From Anopheles merus (taxonomy: Eukaryota; Arthropoda; Insecta; Diptera; Culicidae): 64,000 nucleotides of DNA. The notes under the pieces were generated by a model. It was not told the DNA's origin. It made no database searches and saw only the letters and a list, made by a program, of their open reading frames with translations. The stretch is taken from assembly GCF_017562075.2 (NCBI RefSeq), contig NC_054082.1:21460927-21524926 (forward strand). Direction: 5' to 3'. The position numbers and the translations under genes were made by a program. Position 1 is the first letter of the stretch. The number at the start of each line of letters is the position of its first letter. Positions 11,966-23,800 of this stretch are shown here, one piece after another.

Positions 11966-12005
<40 letters not shown>

Positions 12006-12018
12006 ACTCTCTCTCTCC
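11966..12018. repeat. (CT)n microsatellite
   Basis: CT dinucleotides with a few CTTT and CTCA interruptions. Confidence 0.95.
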
Positions 12019-14249
12019 ATTAACACTGTAGCATTCTCTTTCTCGCTCACTTCACAATTCTCTCTACCGCCCAACCACCATCACGTATTACCTTTCTATT
12101 GGATATCTTTAACGACTAATGACACTTATCGGTAACTTCATACGAGTTTAGGGTTTTGCATAGCAACCGAAATGGCAAAGAGTCTAGCACACCTCGCCTG
12201 AAGGAATCAATGGCACAATCTACTCGATATCAGAAATTTGTATCAAAAACGAAAGGCTTAGATTTTGACCACTTTGTTTCTTTTTGATGCCTCACGGCAG
12301 CATACGTTGTTTTTTCCAAAACTGGGGGAAATAATAACATTTGTACGAAAACTATCTTTACGACCGGTAGGTTTGCTTTGCAAAAATGATCGGAAAAAAG
12401 GTAACAATTACAGTACAGTTTACATTACTCTGCTAAACTTGCTAACACTACATTATGCTGCGATTTAATTTCCTCGTAAATTTTACTGTGTGATAATATG
12501 TGTGTGTATTTTTTTTCTTCTTATTCTGATTCTTATCCTGCCTATAATTTCAAACGATCAACTACACATACTACGATTGTCTTTTTCGAATGGAAAACAT
12601 TCCAATTGCGGAAAGCGTATTTTAGTTTCAATTGAGATTTATAGTTTTTCTTTTTAGCAATCATATTTATGTCTAATATATCCTTCGTTATTCGTTATTG
12701 CGAATAAGGTTCGTTATTTTTGCTTTCAATCTGCAACTGTGCTCTGTTCTTCGTTTTCATGTTTTAGCCTCTATTTTGCTTCTTTTTCTATTTCTTTTCT
12801 TACATCGTCCTCGCCTATTGCGCTTTTCGCTGAACATTCCCTGTTACACATGTTTTTTCTTACTAGATATATGATATTAACAACAGTACACTTTACCTCG
12901 ATCGATCGGTCCCATTTGCACGGTTTGCATTGCAATCGATCCTACACCACTACCGGTGTCTGCACTAGAAGGTGCACACTCTCCACTCGTCCATCGACAC
13001 TCGTTCTCCTTACCCATTCTATTAAAATCTGGTCTTCGGAATACAGTGATAAATTGATTGAGGAATGTTACTACTACTGTCGTTAGCACGCGGATCGTTA
13101 GAATTTAATTTCATGATTTGTTTCATTACGCAGTATTTTTGGTTTTTCTTTGTTTCTTTGTTTTCTTTTTAATTGCATAAGGTTGCAGTTTACTTCCTCC
13201 CGCATCTTTGTCCCCTAATCAGCGGTTTCGATTGGTCAGATTGTTCAGATTGTTTGTTTTGTCTCCCGAGCGGGAATTAATTAATATCGGTCATTTTCTT
13301 GCCAATCTTGAAGAGTCATTACGGGTACGGCTTAGCATGGAACATCGTTAGTTGTCCACTTGCCCGGGACCTTTCGTGCGTCGTGCCTTTTGGGGGGGCA
13401 GAAGCTTACTCGATCCGGCGGGTTGTATATATGTATATTCTATTAGTTTGTATAAGATTTAGTATATCCTTAAACGATAGTTAGTATATTTAACCATGTA
13501 AAGTGTATAATTGGTTGCTTTGATCTGTATTTGGTTTTCTGTTCTTTTTTTTCTGGTTTAAATATTCGATGAGATATAACATTGCCCCTGTCCGGCGCAT
13601 ACCCACATAGACTAACTGCTGACTACTAGACGCACTAGATGCACCGCGCTGTTACGTTGGCCCTTTATGCCAGGCCCAATGTTCGGTCACCAATTTCCTT
13701 CTATCGATAGCTTAACATGCTAACACACCTAACATAGCTAGCACAGGTGCATTACGCTGCACATTTAATCAATACCACACAATATTAGTAAACATCCAAC
13801 AGTACTAAACAGGAACACAAAAAATGGCAAAGACCGCAGTTGTGTCAAGTGGTGGCGTTTATGCTTTTGTTTAATTTGTGCATAAAATCTGTGTGTGTGT
13901 ATATGTGTGGTTGGAATAGTGATCCTTACAGTATAAGGTGGGAAAGGGAACGACGAAGACGCCATAGACGTAAAATGGTATGAACATCGTCGACGGTAGG
14001 TTCAAGCAACGATTAAAGGGAGGAAACTAAATCACACACAATCAACAGCCCCAATAGTTTACACTTAACCTAGTCATATTTATATATACATATACATGCA
14101 TATAACTCTATACGATGTGTATAACTGTTAGTGTGGGTATAACGAGATCGTTTGTTTGCTTATTCCTTATAGATGTATATAATATGCTGATATATTGATA
14201 GGCTGCCATTTAACACAAAACATGCCTCATTTCTGGGCTTATTTCGTGA

Positions 14250-14255
14250 TTTATT
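14250..14255 (-). terminator. Candidate polyadenylation signal of the DGK gene
   Basis: AATAAA on the minus strand about 500 bp after the DGK stop. The true 3' end may be further downstream, since the flank is UTR-like for several kilobases. Motif evidence only. Confidence 0.25.
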
Positions 14256-14757
14256 TTACCTTTACAGCAACAAGTGTTGTAAAGGATTGGAAATGGAAAA
14301 TTGGGAGGAAAACAGCCCTAGACATGCCACCATTGCTAATGATAAATGCGGACGCAGGAAGATATAAGATACTAACACTGTCTGCACTCATCAGTCGGTG
14401 CAGCAGGTCTTCTTTTCTTTTTCTCGTTTGGCCTTACAAGCTAAACTCTTACGTTTAACGATGCTTACGATAGGTTACGATGCGCTTGCTACTAAACACG
14501 ACAGATAACAAAGTCTTTCAGTTGCTTTTATCGAAGTTTTAGTTATGTCTTCAAGTTTTTTTGTTTGTTAGATATATCTTCTTCTGCTCCATTTCGATTG
14601 TGTCCCACTAGTTGTGGTTGCTTAAGAATGGTCATAAATTAAGGTTTCGATTTGTTTCGTTGATGTAGCGCGATGTTCCTTAGCTTGGCTCACTGCAAGG
14701 GGCTAAGCCATCAGCGGTGATTGAGAGAAAGCCCAACCCATCGTCCACTGGTGACAT

Positions 14758-15291
14758 CTATCCTGTTCCAAGATCTTTGATCGCCTGCAAAATGCGCTTC
14801 ACATGGCCAACCTTGGTCACGCCCAGGTCCTTCAGATCGCGGCGCGCCAGCGTTAGCAGCTCCTTGCCGCGTATGTCGTTCTTGATGAAGCTGTCCACGT
14901 ACTCGGCCAGCTGCATCGCCTCTAGCCAGGTGACGACCTCACCCACCCCCCAGTTGCTGACGGTTTCGCGCGACGTAGTGCCGGCCGCTTTCGGGCCGGC
15001 ACCGCTCAGGGCGGGGCTGTGGTGCGAGCTGTGCCCGGTGCGGAACCGCAACCAGAACGGTTTCTGCTTCTTGCGATGATCGATCTCCTCGTTCGGGGCT
15101 AGCACGTTCAGATACACCTTCGTTTCGCCCGTATCGGACGACTGCTGCAGCGAGCACTTGCCCAGCTCCATCTCCATGTTGGCGAGCGACACGCTCAGCT
15201 TGGTTTCCAGATCTTCGCGCAGTATCAGGCTGTGGCTGCGCTCGCGCAACAGCTCGCACGTGTCCTCGTACAGCTGCCGGGCGCAACGAAC
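14758..15291 (-). CDS. DGK exon 16 (SAM domain and stop)
   Basis: 177 codons plus stop. After a helical region, the last 64 residues (WGVGEVVTWLEAMQLAEYVD ... IKDLGTG) form a SAM domain, which in DGK delta drives oligomerisation. The intron before it is 81 bp and open in frame. Confidence 0.95.
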   Translation of the reverse strand, partial: VRCARQLYEDTCELLRERSHSLILREDLETKLSVSLANMEMELGKCSLQQSSDTGETKVYLNVLAPNEEIDHRKKQKPFWLRFRTGHSSHHSPALSGAGPKAAGTTSRETVSNWGVGEVVTWLEAMQLAEYVDSFIKNDIRGKELLTLARRDLKDLGVTKVGHVKRILQAIKDLGTG

Positions 15292-17851
15292 CTGCGCAGG
15301 GAAGAAGGCATGATAAGAAAGAGCGTACGGTACAAACCACTGGAGGTAGCTGCTTGCTTCCCTCAACCTTACCAACTGGGTCAGCTGTCGGCGAAGGTTT
15401 GGTCCCTCGATGATTTTGCCCCCCGGGTGGATCGACTCCAGCGCGTCCGCCGTCTTCGACGCCACCACGTACAGGTTCGGCTGCAGCGATGGGTGCGAGA
15501 TGATCAGAAACTTCACCCACTTCACGAGCGTGCTGACGCACTCGATAAAGTTCAGCAGCAGGTACGTCTCGCGCTCGGAGAACATGTCCTCGGACGGCGC
15601 GACGTGATGCTCGGACGCGGTCGACGGTTGCTCCCGGGCGATGCTGATGCTGTGCTGGCGCTGCTTCTCCTGCCAGCTCTTCAGCGACACCTCCAGGCTG
15701 CGGTTGCGGCACAGCATCTGCACCCGGTTCTTGTGTATGATGCGTATCATGCCGGGCGGCTGCAGCCACGCCTCCCCGTCCACCTGTATCGGCACGCACT
15801 CTTCGCCTGCACAGATGCGCCAAATAGGAAGAAAAAGAAAAAAACAGGAGTGTTGTTACCAAACTCAGTACAAGCTGCACCAGCGATGTTTCCACCTACC
15901 AAGGATGTTGATCTGCACGCTCTGGCACTGGGCTATCCGGTGGTGCTGCAGGTTGATAAGCCGCGAGGCGGCCATCTGCACCGAGCCGAACACGGCCACC
16001 ACCTCCAGGATGCGGTCGTCGAAGCTCTGCGCCAGGAAGCAGTCGTCCTCCTTCTTGCTGCCCCAGAAGTTCGTACCGCCCATGAAGCTCGGTATGTTCA
16101 GCACCACGATGCCCTGCAGCGACGGCAGCGGGATGCGCTGCCCGTCGCACTCGAGCTGCACCTTCTGCTCGAGGTTTTTGTACGTCTTCTGCAGCCACTG
16201 CTTCGAGCCGAGCACGCCGTACCACATGTAGTTCTTGGCCCGCGACCGGCACTTCTCCGGGTGCTCCTCGCGCTTGTTGTGGAAGTCGAGCGAAATCTTC
16301 GCATCGATACCGATGCCGAAGTAGTTGTTCATGACCGCCTTCTCGTAGTACCCCTCCAGCAGCGTTTCGTCCGGATCCATCAGCGGGCTGACCGCGGCAC
16401 ACAGCGTGTCCGCGTTCGCCAGCAAGCACTTCGATATGAAGCCCGTACCGGTGCTTACGTCTGCAATGGGGAAAAAAAGGGATGGAATTGTATAACGTGC
16501 ATGCCTTAACAACGTCAACGACTAGCATCCCTCCCTGTTGCCATACTTACTCGGCCAGGACGGCAGCCGGACGAGCGGATTGATGATGGGCAGCTTCTTC
16601 ACGCGCTCCTCCTTTTCCTCCTTCTTTCTCTCTTCCGCATCCTTGTCCGTCCCGAACAGGCCCAGGTTGGAGCTGAAGATGTTGCTCTTCGAGCTGCCCA
16701 AACCCTCCGGCTTGAACAGCAGGCTGCCGCTGCTGATGCGCCGGGACGCGGCCGGCGAGCAGTTCAGGAAGCGGATGTGCTCCGAGTCGAACCCGAGCAG
16801 GTTCGGGTTGTTGTTCGAGTGGCGCCGATTGATGTCGATTTCGCGCGGCGCCAGCAGGTTCGGCGTATGCTCCGAGTGGCGCCGTATGTCCGGCACGCGC
16901 AGCGACCGCAGCTCGTCGCTGATGGCCGGCGAGGGCGGCTCCACCACCACGTTGATCGTGGGAATGCCCGGCAGCTGGAAGCTTTTCTCGCTACGGTCGT
17001 CCTTCTCGTGCTCATCGTCCCGCCCGAGCAAACTCTCGTCCCCGTCCTCATCCTCTTCCTCCTTCTCTTCCTCCTCCTCTTCCTCCTCCTCTTCCTCCTC
17101 TTCCTCCTCATCGTCTTCCTCGCCCTCTTCATCGTCATCCGCGTGGGCGCGGTGCCGCGGCCGCGACTCCTCGTTCTCGCTCAACGACCGCTCGCCTAGC
17201 TCATCGTCCGGCAGGCTTTCGTCCTCATCTTCCGCGTTCGCCGCCGACACCAGCTTCCGGTACTCGAAGCCGGACGACCGCACGGTGTCCGTCTCCGACA
17301 CGGACACGTCGGACGGGGAACCGTGCACCGGCAGCAGGTTGCGCGCAAAGCTTTTGATGTTTTCGTACTCGTTCTCGCCGACCGACAGCCGGTTGGCGTA
17401 CCGTTGCGGGCCGAGGTTACGCACGGCACCGCCACGGTGCGGACGCTTGAAGCTTTTACGCGCGATGTCGTTGCCCTCGACAAACTTGGCCAGGCTGCAG
17501 AACCGTGGTTCCTTCACCTTCTGGTCGTCGCACCGATTGTCGATGTCGAAGACGCGGTTCTCGAACCCGCACTGGTCGAGCTCGACCGGCTCGGACGCGG
17601 CGGCGACGGTGCGCTTGCCCTTGAAGCTTCGCCGCTTGGTGTGCTCGAGCGTGCAGAGTGTGGTCGTGTCCTCCGTGATGGTGTTGTCCTGCAGGGCGCC
17701 CAGCAGGTCCTGCCCCAGCACCGAGCTGATGTCGTCCATCAGGCTTTCGCCGTGCAGGGCTTCCGTCGTGTCGCTCGTTTCCGGCGAATCGATATGGCTG
17801 AAGCGATCGTTGTCCAGATCCTGCGAAGGAACCGGATGGTTATCGTGGCTG

Positions 17852-17886
<35 letters not shown>

Positions 17887-20800
17887 TACTAACCTGTATA
17901 ATGTCACCCACATGAACCTGCGAGTTGTTATCTGATTGTCTGTCCAGTATCTCCGACGTGACGCTACATTCTTCGTTGCTTATTGCTGAAAGAATATCAC
18001 TGCCATCGCCCGGGACCTCATCGGAGGACGAACGCTCCTGTCAAGATCGAACGTTGACTGGTTAACTAAGAAAGCAAAAAAAAAACACCATTTCCCCACA
18101 CTCCCACCCCCTTACCGGCATGTCCGTATCGATTATGGTGATGTTTTCGCTGAAGTAGATGTTTTCCGGTGGTTTCTCCAGGCTGGGAATGCAGATCGTA
18201 GGCACCTGCAGCATATTGCACGATGCGCCCGCTTTCGCCGACGCTGCCTCGCCCGAACCACCAGCCAGCCCGGCCTTTCCTGCCCCACCGACACCCAGCC
18301 GCTGCCCATGGGTACGGTAGTAGTTGCGTTCGTACACTTCGATCGGCTGAAACTGCAGATAGCCGCCGCCACCGCCGCCTTCGGTGCGATGAGACTGTCC
18401 ATCGCCTCCCAGCTGCTGCTGCTGCTGCTGATGGTGCTGTTCGATCGTTTTCTTGAACGGTTTGAAACCGAGCCGCTCGAACGCGCTGTTCGGATCGAGA
18501 TCGAACTTGACCGTCTTCGTGTCGGACTCGAACGAAAAGTCGTACGGTGCCGTGGTCGACTGCGAATCGGATGTGGTGGTGGTGGTCGACTTTTGGTTCA
18601 GCGTGTCGTCCTGATCCTTGCCCGGGTTGTCGGTCGCCATCTCGGACTCGCCCTCGATCGGCGGCTCCAGGATGCGGTCGGCCAGCTTCGGCTCCGTGTG
18701 CACGCTGTTCTCCTCCAGCTCCTCGATGCTCGAGATGCGGTACGACTCCGGTACGCCCGAGCTGCGCCGGCTGCCCCCGTCGGCGAACTGTTTCGGGACG
18801 GGCAGGTTCAGCGTGCTGAAGAAGTGCTCATCCATCGAGTCGCGCCGCATGTCGGGCAGCGGTGAGATGCAGGTCAGCCGTGACGTCGACACCGACGGCG
18901 ACATCATGCCGGTGGGCGGTGGTGGCAGCGTGGCCGGCGACGTGTTCACTGAATTATCCGATGAGGAAGCGGTGGCTGCGTTCGAAAAAAAAAAACAAAT
19001 GGCAAAAGGAAAGATAAATAAAAGCTCAATGCTCACACGGTCCGAGCAACAGCCGCAACGTCGCGACGCTTACCTCGCAGGGTGTTCATAGGTACCGAAA
19101 GGCGCTTCTGTGGTGCGTACGGTATGATCTTTTCGCTCATCTCCACCACTTCATGTATTGCTCGCTTGAGGCTGTTGGCCCGGCATAAAAGTGCCTCCTT
19201 TTCCGAACGACGGTCTATTCTACTGATGCGCTCTTTGGAATTCAGTTTGTCTTTCTCGTTTTTCTCTATTGTTTTTCTGCAAAAAAAAAGTTGCAATCCC
19301 GTCGTTAGCGGTTCAGTACGCATATGGTGAATACGGTCAGCTGAACAAACGCAACTACTTACGTATCTATTGGTCTTTCTGAGGCACTTTTTTGAGCAAT
19401 TTCTTTCAGTGTTCTAAATAATTCGTCGTCACCGTGAAGACCAGCTTCCTCATCCTTCAGAGTATCTAATAACATTCCTAACTTTTGTCTGCAAATAGGC
19501 ACCGGCAAGAGGACGGAAGCTACAGCCCGCATATTGAAATGGTCGAATCCGGTGCAATCTTACCTTAAAATATCACATTTGACGCTTAATTGCTCCTCTT
19601 CCGAGCTGGTTTCTCTTACTCTAGCAATAAAGTCATTGACCGTTTCGCACAGGATTCTCGTCGATTGTATCATCATTTGTGTGTCTTCGTTGTAGACAAT
19701 TGACTGCAGATGCCACAGCGCACTGTCCTCGTACTGGGAGAGCAGCGGGTCCGGATAGTGCGAGATCGACATCTTGGGCGTGCGTGTCGAGGCGATGCCA
19801 ATGTCGCGCTCGAAAACCATCACGCTCCATCTGCAACGATGCCAGCAAGCGCGGTATTGTGGGTGAAATTCGAGAGACTGTGAGTATCATGCACTTGTAT
19901 GAGGAGGGTTGAATTGGTTCGAGTGCGAATATTAAGTGACAAAGTTTGAACTTCTGTTCTCACCCGCACCATGCAACCGAACTCCGCTGCAACTCATTAC
20001 ACAATTCCGGTGAAGTGAAAAACACATTACCAATTCATGGTATTGATTGAACGCACCGTGCCTCTCCAACGCACGGAGACAGTTGCCAAGAAGCTAGAAG
20101 CTGGCGCGGCAGCCATCTCATTTTAATGAACACCTCATGTACACACTGATGGAATGGCATCACTCACCTATACGTTCTCACCCTTGCGGTACGTTTGCCA
20201 TCGCACTGAGGTTTTCAATTACTCACGCCCCTGCGCTTACTGTGCGTCACACCAGCATCCCACCGGGCCCCAAAACTTACCTGTCGAGCATTTTCGTGCT
20301 AGCCTTCTCGTATCGCTCCAGCAGCTGCGGTAGGTGCGCATCGTCGTCGCAGGAGCTGCCCCAGCCAAGGACGCGGGCCAGATCGTTACCCGTCCCAAGC
20401 GGAAGCACTGCTATTTGGCATTGTTTCTGCAACAGGGAAAAGTCAAAAGTCAAACACTCACTGGAAACATCGCCCACCAGCATCATCACCCACTTGTCCT
20501 TGGCACCCCGATCGAATTGTTGGAATTGGGAAAGTTTAATTCGTGTATGCCGATCCATCGTTAAGCGCTGATGCGAAAGATGAGTTGGAAGATGAGCGAG
20601 AGACATAGCAGAGAAGGCATGCGGTGGTGTCGGGTGTCCCTCAAACATCAATTTGCGAGTAGGAAAAAAGTGTGTTTGTTTGGAAAAATAAAAATTGTTC
20701 AAACACTTTACAGCCGTGCTCCCTCACAATGCTGTCTCCATTTCGGCGCCACACATGCCAACTTTGAAAGGAAATTTCTTGACAAGTTGGCAACACTCTC

Positions 20801-23800
20801 ACCCCTGGCAGCCCGTTAACTTTCACCAGTTTTCTAGAAGCCAGTAAAAATATGCATTAAACTTTTGTCATTTGACACAAATACACACGGTATACGCTTC
20901 GCCATCGAAAGGATCTCTCGAACGGTAGCAGATGGAGACGAATTTTGTGGAAAATTATAAATAAGTCGCAAATTCAAACATTCACAGCGTTCTCTTTCGC
21001 TGGAAGCTTTCAGATGCATTTGATTGGATAGACATTGCGAGCCGCATGGATGGTAATTCTTCGATTTGATCAAAAAAATGCTACGTACATCACCCCGATG
21101 TCATCACCTTTTTGAAGCTACACAATTATGCTATACAAACACTATATAGCTTGTGCTTTAGATTCAATCCAATGCAGTAGGAATGCCACACCACGCACAA
21201 TTGTCCATCCCTTAAATAATGAGCGGAAGATCTTTAAATGTAAAATGATTTACGCTGGAAAACAAAAAAATAGATGGAAGAGGAAAATAACTATTTTGCT
21301 GAATTGAAAAACTTTTATAATAAAAATGTTCAAAATTTTTAACGCAATATTTCCACCTATAGACCATTGTGGCAACGGTTGCCTCCATCGTCTGGCGTTA
21401 CATCGCGTATCTCCGTGCTTGGGCGTAAGCAGAATCGTGAAAACGGTTGAGAACTGGCAAATTAAATTACCAGCATCTGGCGACGACAAGTTCGACGAAG
21501 TACGCGAATGCGACGGTGGCTACCAGCACAACAAGCGTGCCTAATTTGCAGTTTGTCAAAACTGTCCAAATGGAAATGTGATCATTAGTTGAAAACAGGA
21601 GCCAATCAGCTGGTAATTGTGAGGTAAGAGCAATTGCGCAACTGACCTAAACTAACGCCCCGGACACCTGCTTGAGCTGTGGGCTGAACTTTGTAAAGTT
21701 GTCTAATTGTTTGCCACCTTTCTGTTAATTCTTATCCATCCAAGCACCCTGTGTTATAAAGAGCATTTGTAACAACATCCGTGGATGCACACTCGTAGAG
21801 GATAGCAGCTCTCAATTCCAAATCCCTAATCCGGCCGCTTTGTTCTTCCCCGTACACTTGTCTAAAGATTATATTCCCCGAAACGTGTCAACCATGCTCC
21901 AAAACACAACTCCACATAACATCAAACAAAACCATGCGCCATGGCAGTGTGCTTTAATCATCAAATAGCGCATTATCTTTCCACACTCCACAGCACATAA
22001 TACCGTGCCGTTGGGGAAAAATGGTACCCGGAAGCGTGGAACCGCCAGCAGCTTCTTGCTGAAAATATGGCAAATTCTCCTGGAAAACCCCCCCGAAAGT
22101 CACCTCACCATCTTCGGTGTAGTCGCACGATCAGAGCAGCTCTTCTCTGTGGGCCACAACACATACAACCTGTTATGCTCATTAGATATTAATCCTTCCC
22201 CCCCGATCGGGCTAGGTGGTGAATGGGTCGTTTAGATGCTTCATCCTGATATCGGTGCGTAAGCTTCCGTGTGCTGTCTTGCTACATTTCCTTTCCTATC
22301 TCCACGCTTTTTCCTCCAATTCTTTCCATTCTTCATGTCCATTTCGTGTCAGCCTTTCCCGAACGCTGTTCTTGTCCCAGTGTACACGTTTCACATAACT
22401 CATTTCCTGCGGGCGGGAATGATTTCTCGCATCCAAGCGTGACCAAATCAGCAGCACGACGTTTTCGGTTCAGGACACATTTCTTGCGCTCATGCCACTT
22501 CCTGGCCCTCGGGGACTTTCATATCCGCCAGCACAAGGGTCCAACCTCATCTCCTTGTGGAGTAGCTATGGCGCAACGAAATGTGCGTTGTTTCACATCC
22601 AGCACTAGCTGCCAGCCTTTCCGTGCATTGCATGGTGTGCAGCGTTTTGACGGGGAACCGGATGTAATAGGAGGTACAACGATCTCGTTGCGATAGAACC
22701 AATATTTATCTGGACGAGTTGATTGATCCAAAAGTTTGATCAAGCCCGTTTGCGCTCGGATCGATATCTTTACACAAAGCACATCCCTCCCGCAAGCTGG
22801 AACCGTTCAGAGCAGAGCTGTTATTTTGATAAAAGCATCGTGATTACTGTCGTAAAAATCTAAAACTTCGTTAAAGTTTTGCCCCAAAACCCCCGTTTGG
22901 TCGCCGGAGTGTGCTTTACGCATAACAGCCAATAATAAAATACTCGACTCTACCCCAGACCAGACCCCCAGACCGCTGGCCACTTCAGGCGCAACGCTTC
23001 GTTGCTGCTATTAGCTGTGAAAGTCTGCCCGGCTGGCCTCTCTCTTACCAAAGGAAGCACTTTTCCCTTTTTCGCTCCATAACGTGCCATAATTCGTACC
23101 CTTGACATTTTACTGCAGACCTTCAATTTGCAGCCGTCTTGGAATGGCACGACCGAATCGCAATAGTTGGAAAGCGTGAACGCTTTTCTTTCTGCCATTT
23201 CACGTAATTTCTTTGCCATTTTGGGTCCCGCCCCATGTGGTCACGGTCGGAATGAGTCCGTGTCCTTGGGTACAACCTCAACGGCTCCACTGGTGGGTAA
23301 GACCCTGGTGGGCATGGGCAGTGATGAAGATGAAGCAGCACAATTGCCAGAAGCTGTAAAGTATCGAAAGTCCCGAGCCAGACCAAACCTCCCCGATTCC
23401 GGCACCGGCCATTTGGAGCAGTAAAACATCATGGACAACCACCTTATTAGCATATACACCATTTGCCGGACGGTTACTAATGAGATGTGCTTTTTTTCCT
23501 TCCCCAATCATTTTACCCATGGTGGACGACGCAATCGGATTGACACACAGTTTGCTCCGGCAGACACCGGAAGAGGCCTTGGACGGTCCCTTCCGGGGCG
23601 GGAGGGGGGGGGGGGATTAGGAAACGACCGGTACACTTACTTGCATGTTTAGATGGTCGATCTCGCTGAGCACCCAGCCGACCGACCCATCACCGGAGCA
23701 GATCAGTATGCGGAACGGATCGAAATGGCGAAACAGGCGCAGCCCGAGGCCCGGACCGCTCGAGATGAGATCAAACACCTGGGCCGGGTTGAGAAGTTGC

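Larger units (their letters stand above)
7298..14757. other. Convergent intergenic/3' UTR region between the PNPO and DGK genes
   Basis: The two genes point towards each other across 7.4 kb. The sequence is AT-rich with many T runs, microsatellites and one MITE, and no exon-like conserved protein in any frame. The DGK-proximal part is probably a long 3' UTR. Poly-G occurs near 9815-9832 (two G-runs split by an A). Short ORFs here (for example 8063-8302 and 14195-14458) match nothing I recognise and look fortuitous. Confidence 0.6.

Noticed and set aside
15232..16509. 425-codon plus-strand ORF
   Set aside because: Antisense shadow of DGK exons 14-15. It has no domain, and GC-rich third positions of the true gene keep the complementary frame open.
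16538..17935. 465-codon Ser-rich plus-strand ORF
   Set aside because: Antisense of DGK exon 13; the Ser run is the complement of the Glu codon tract.
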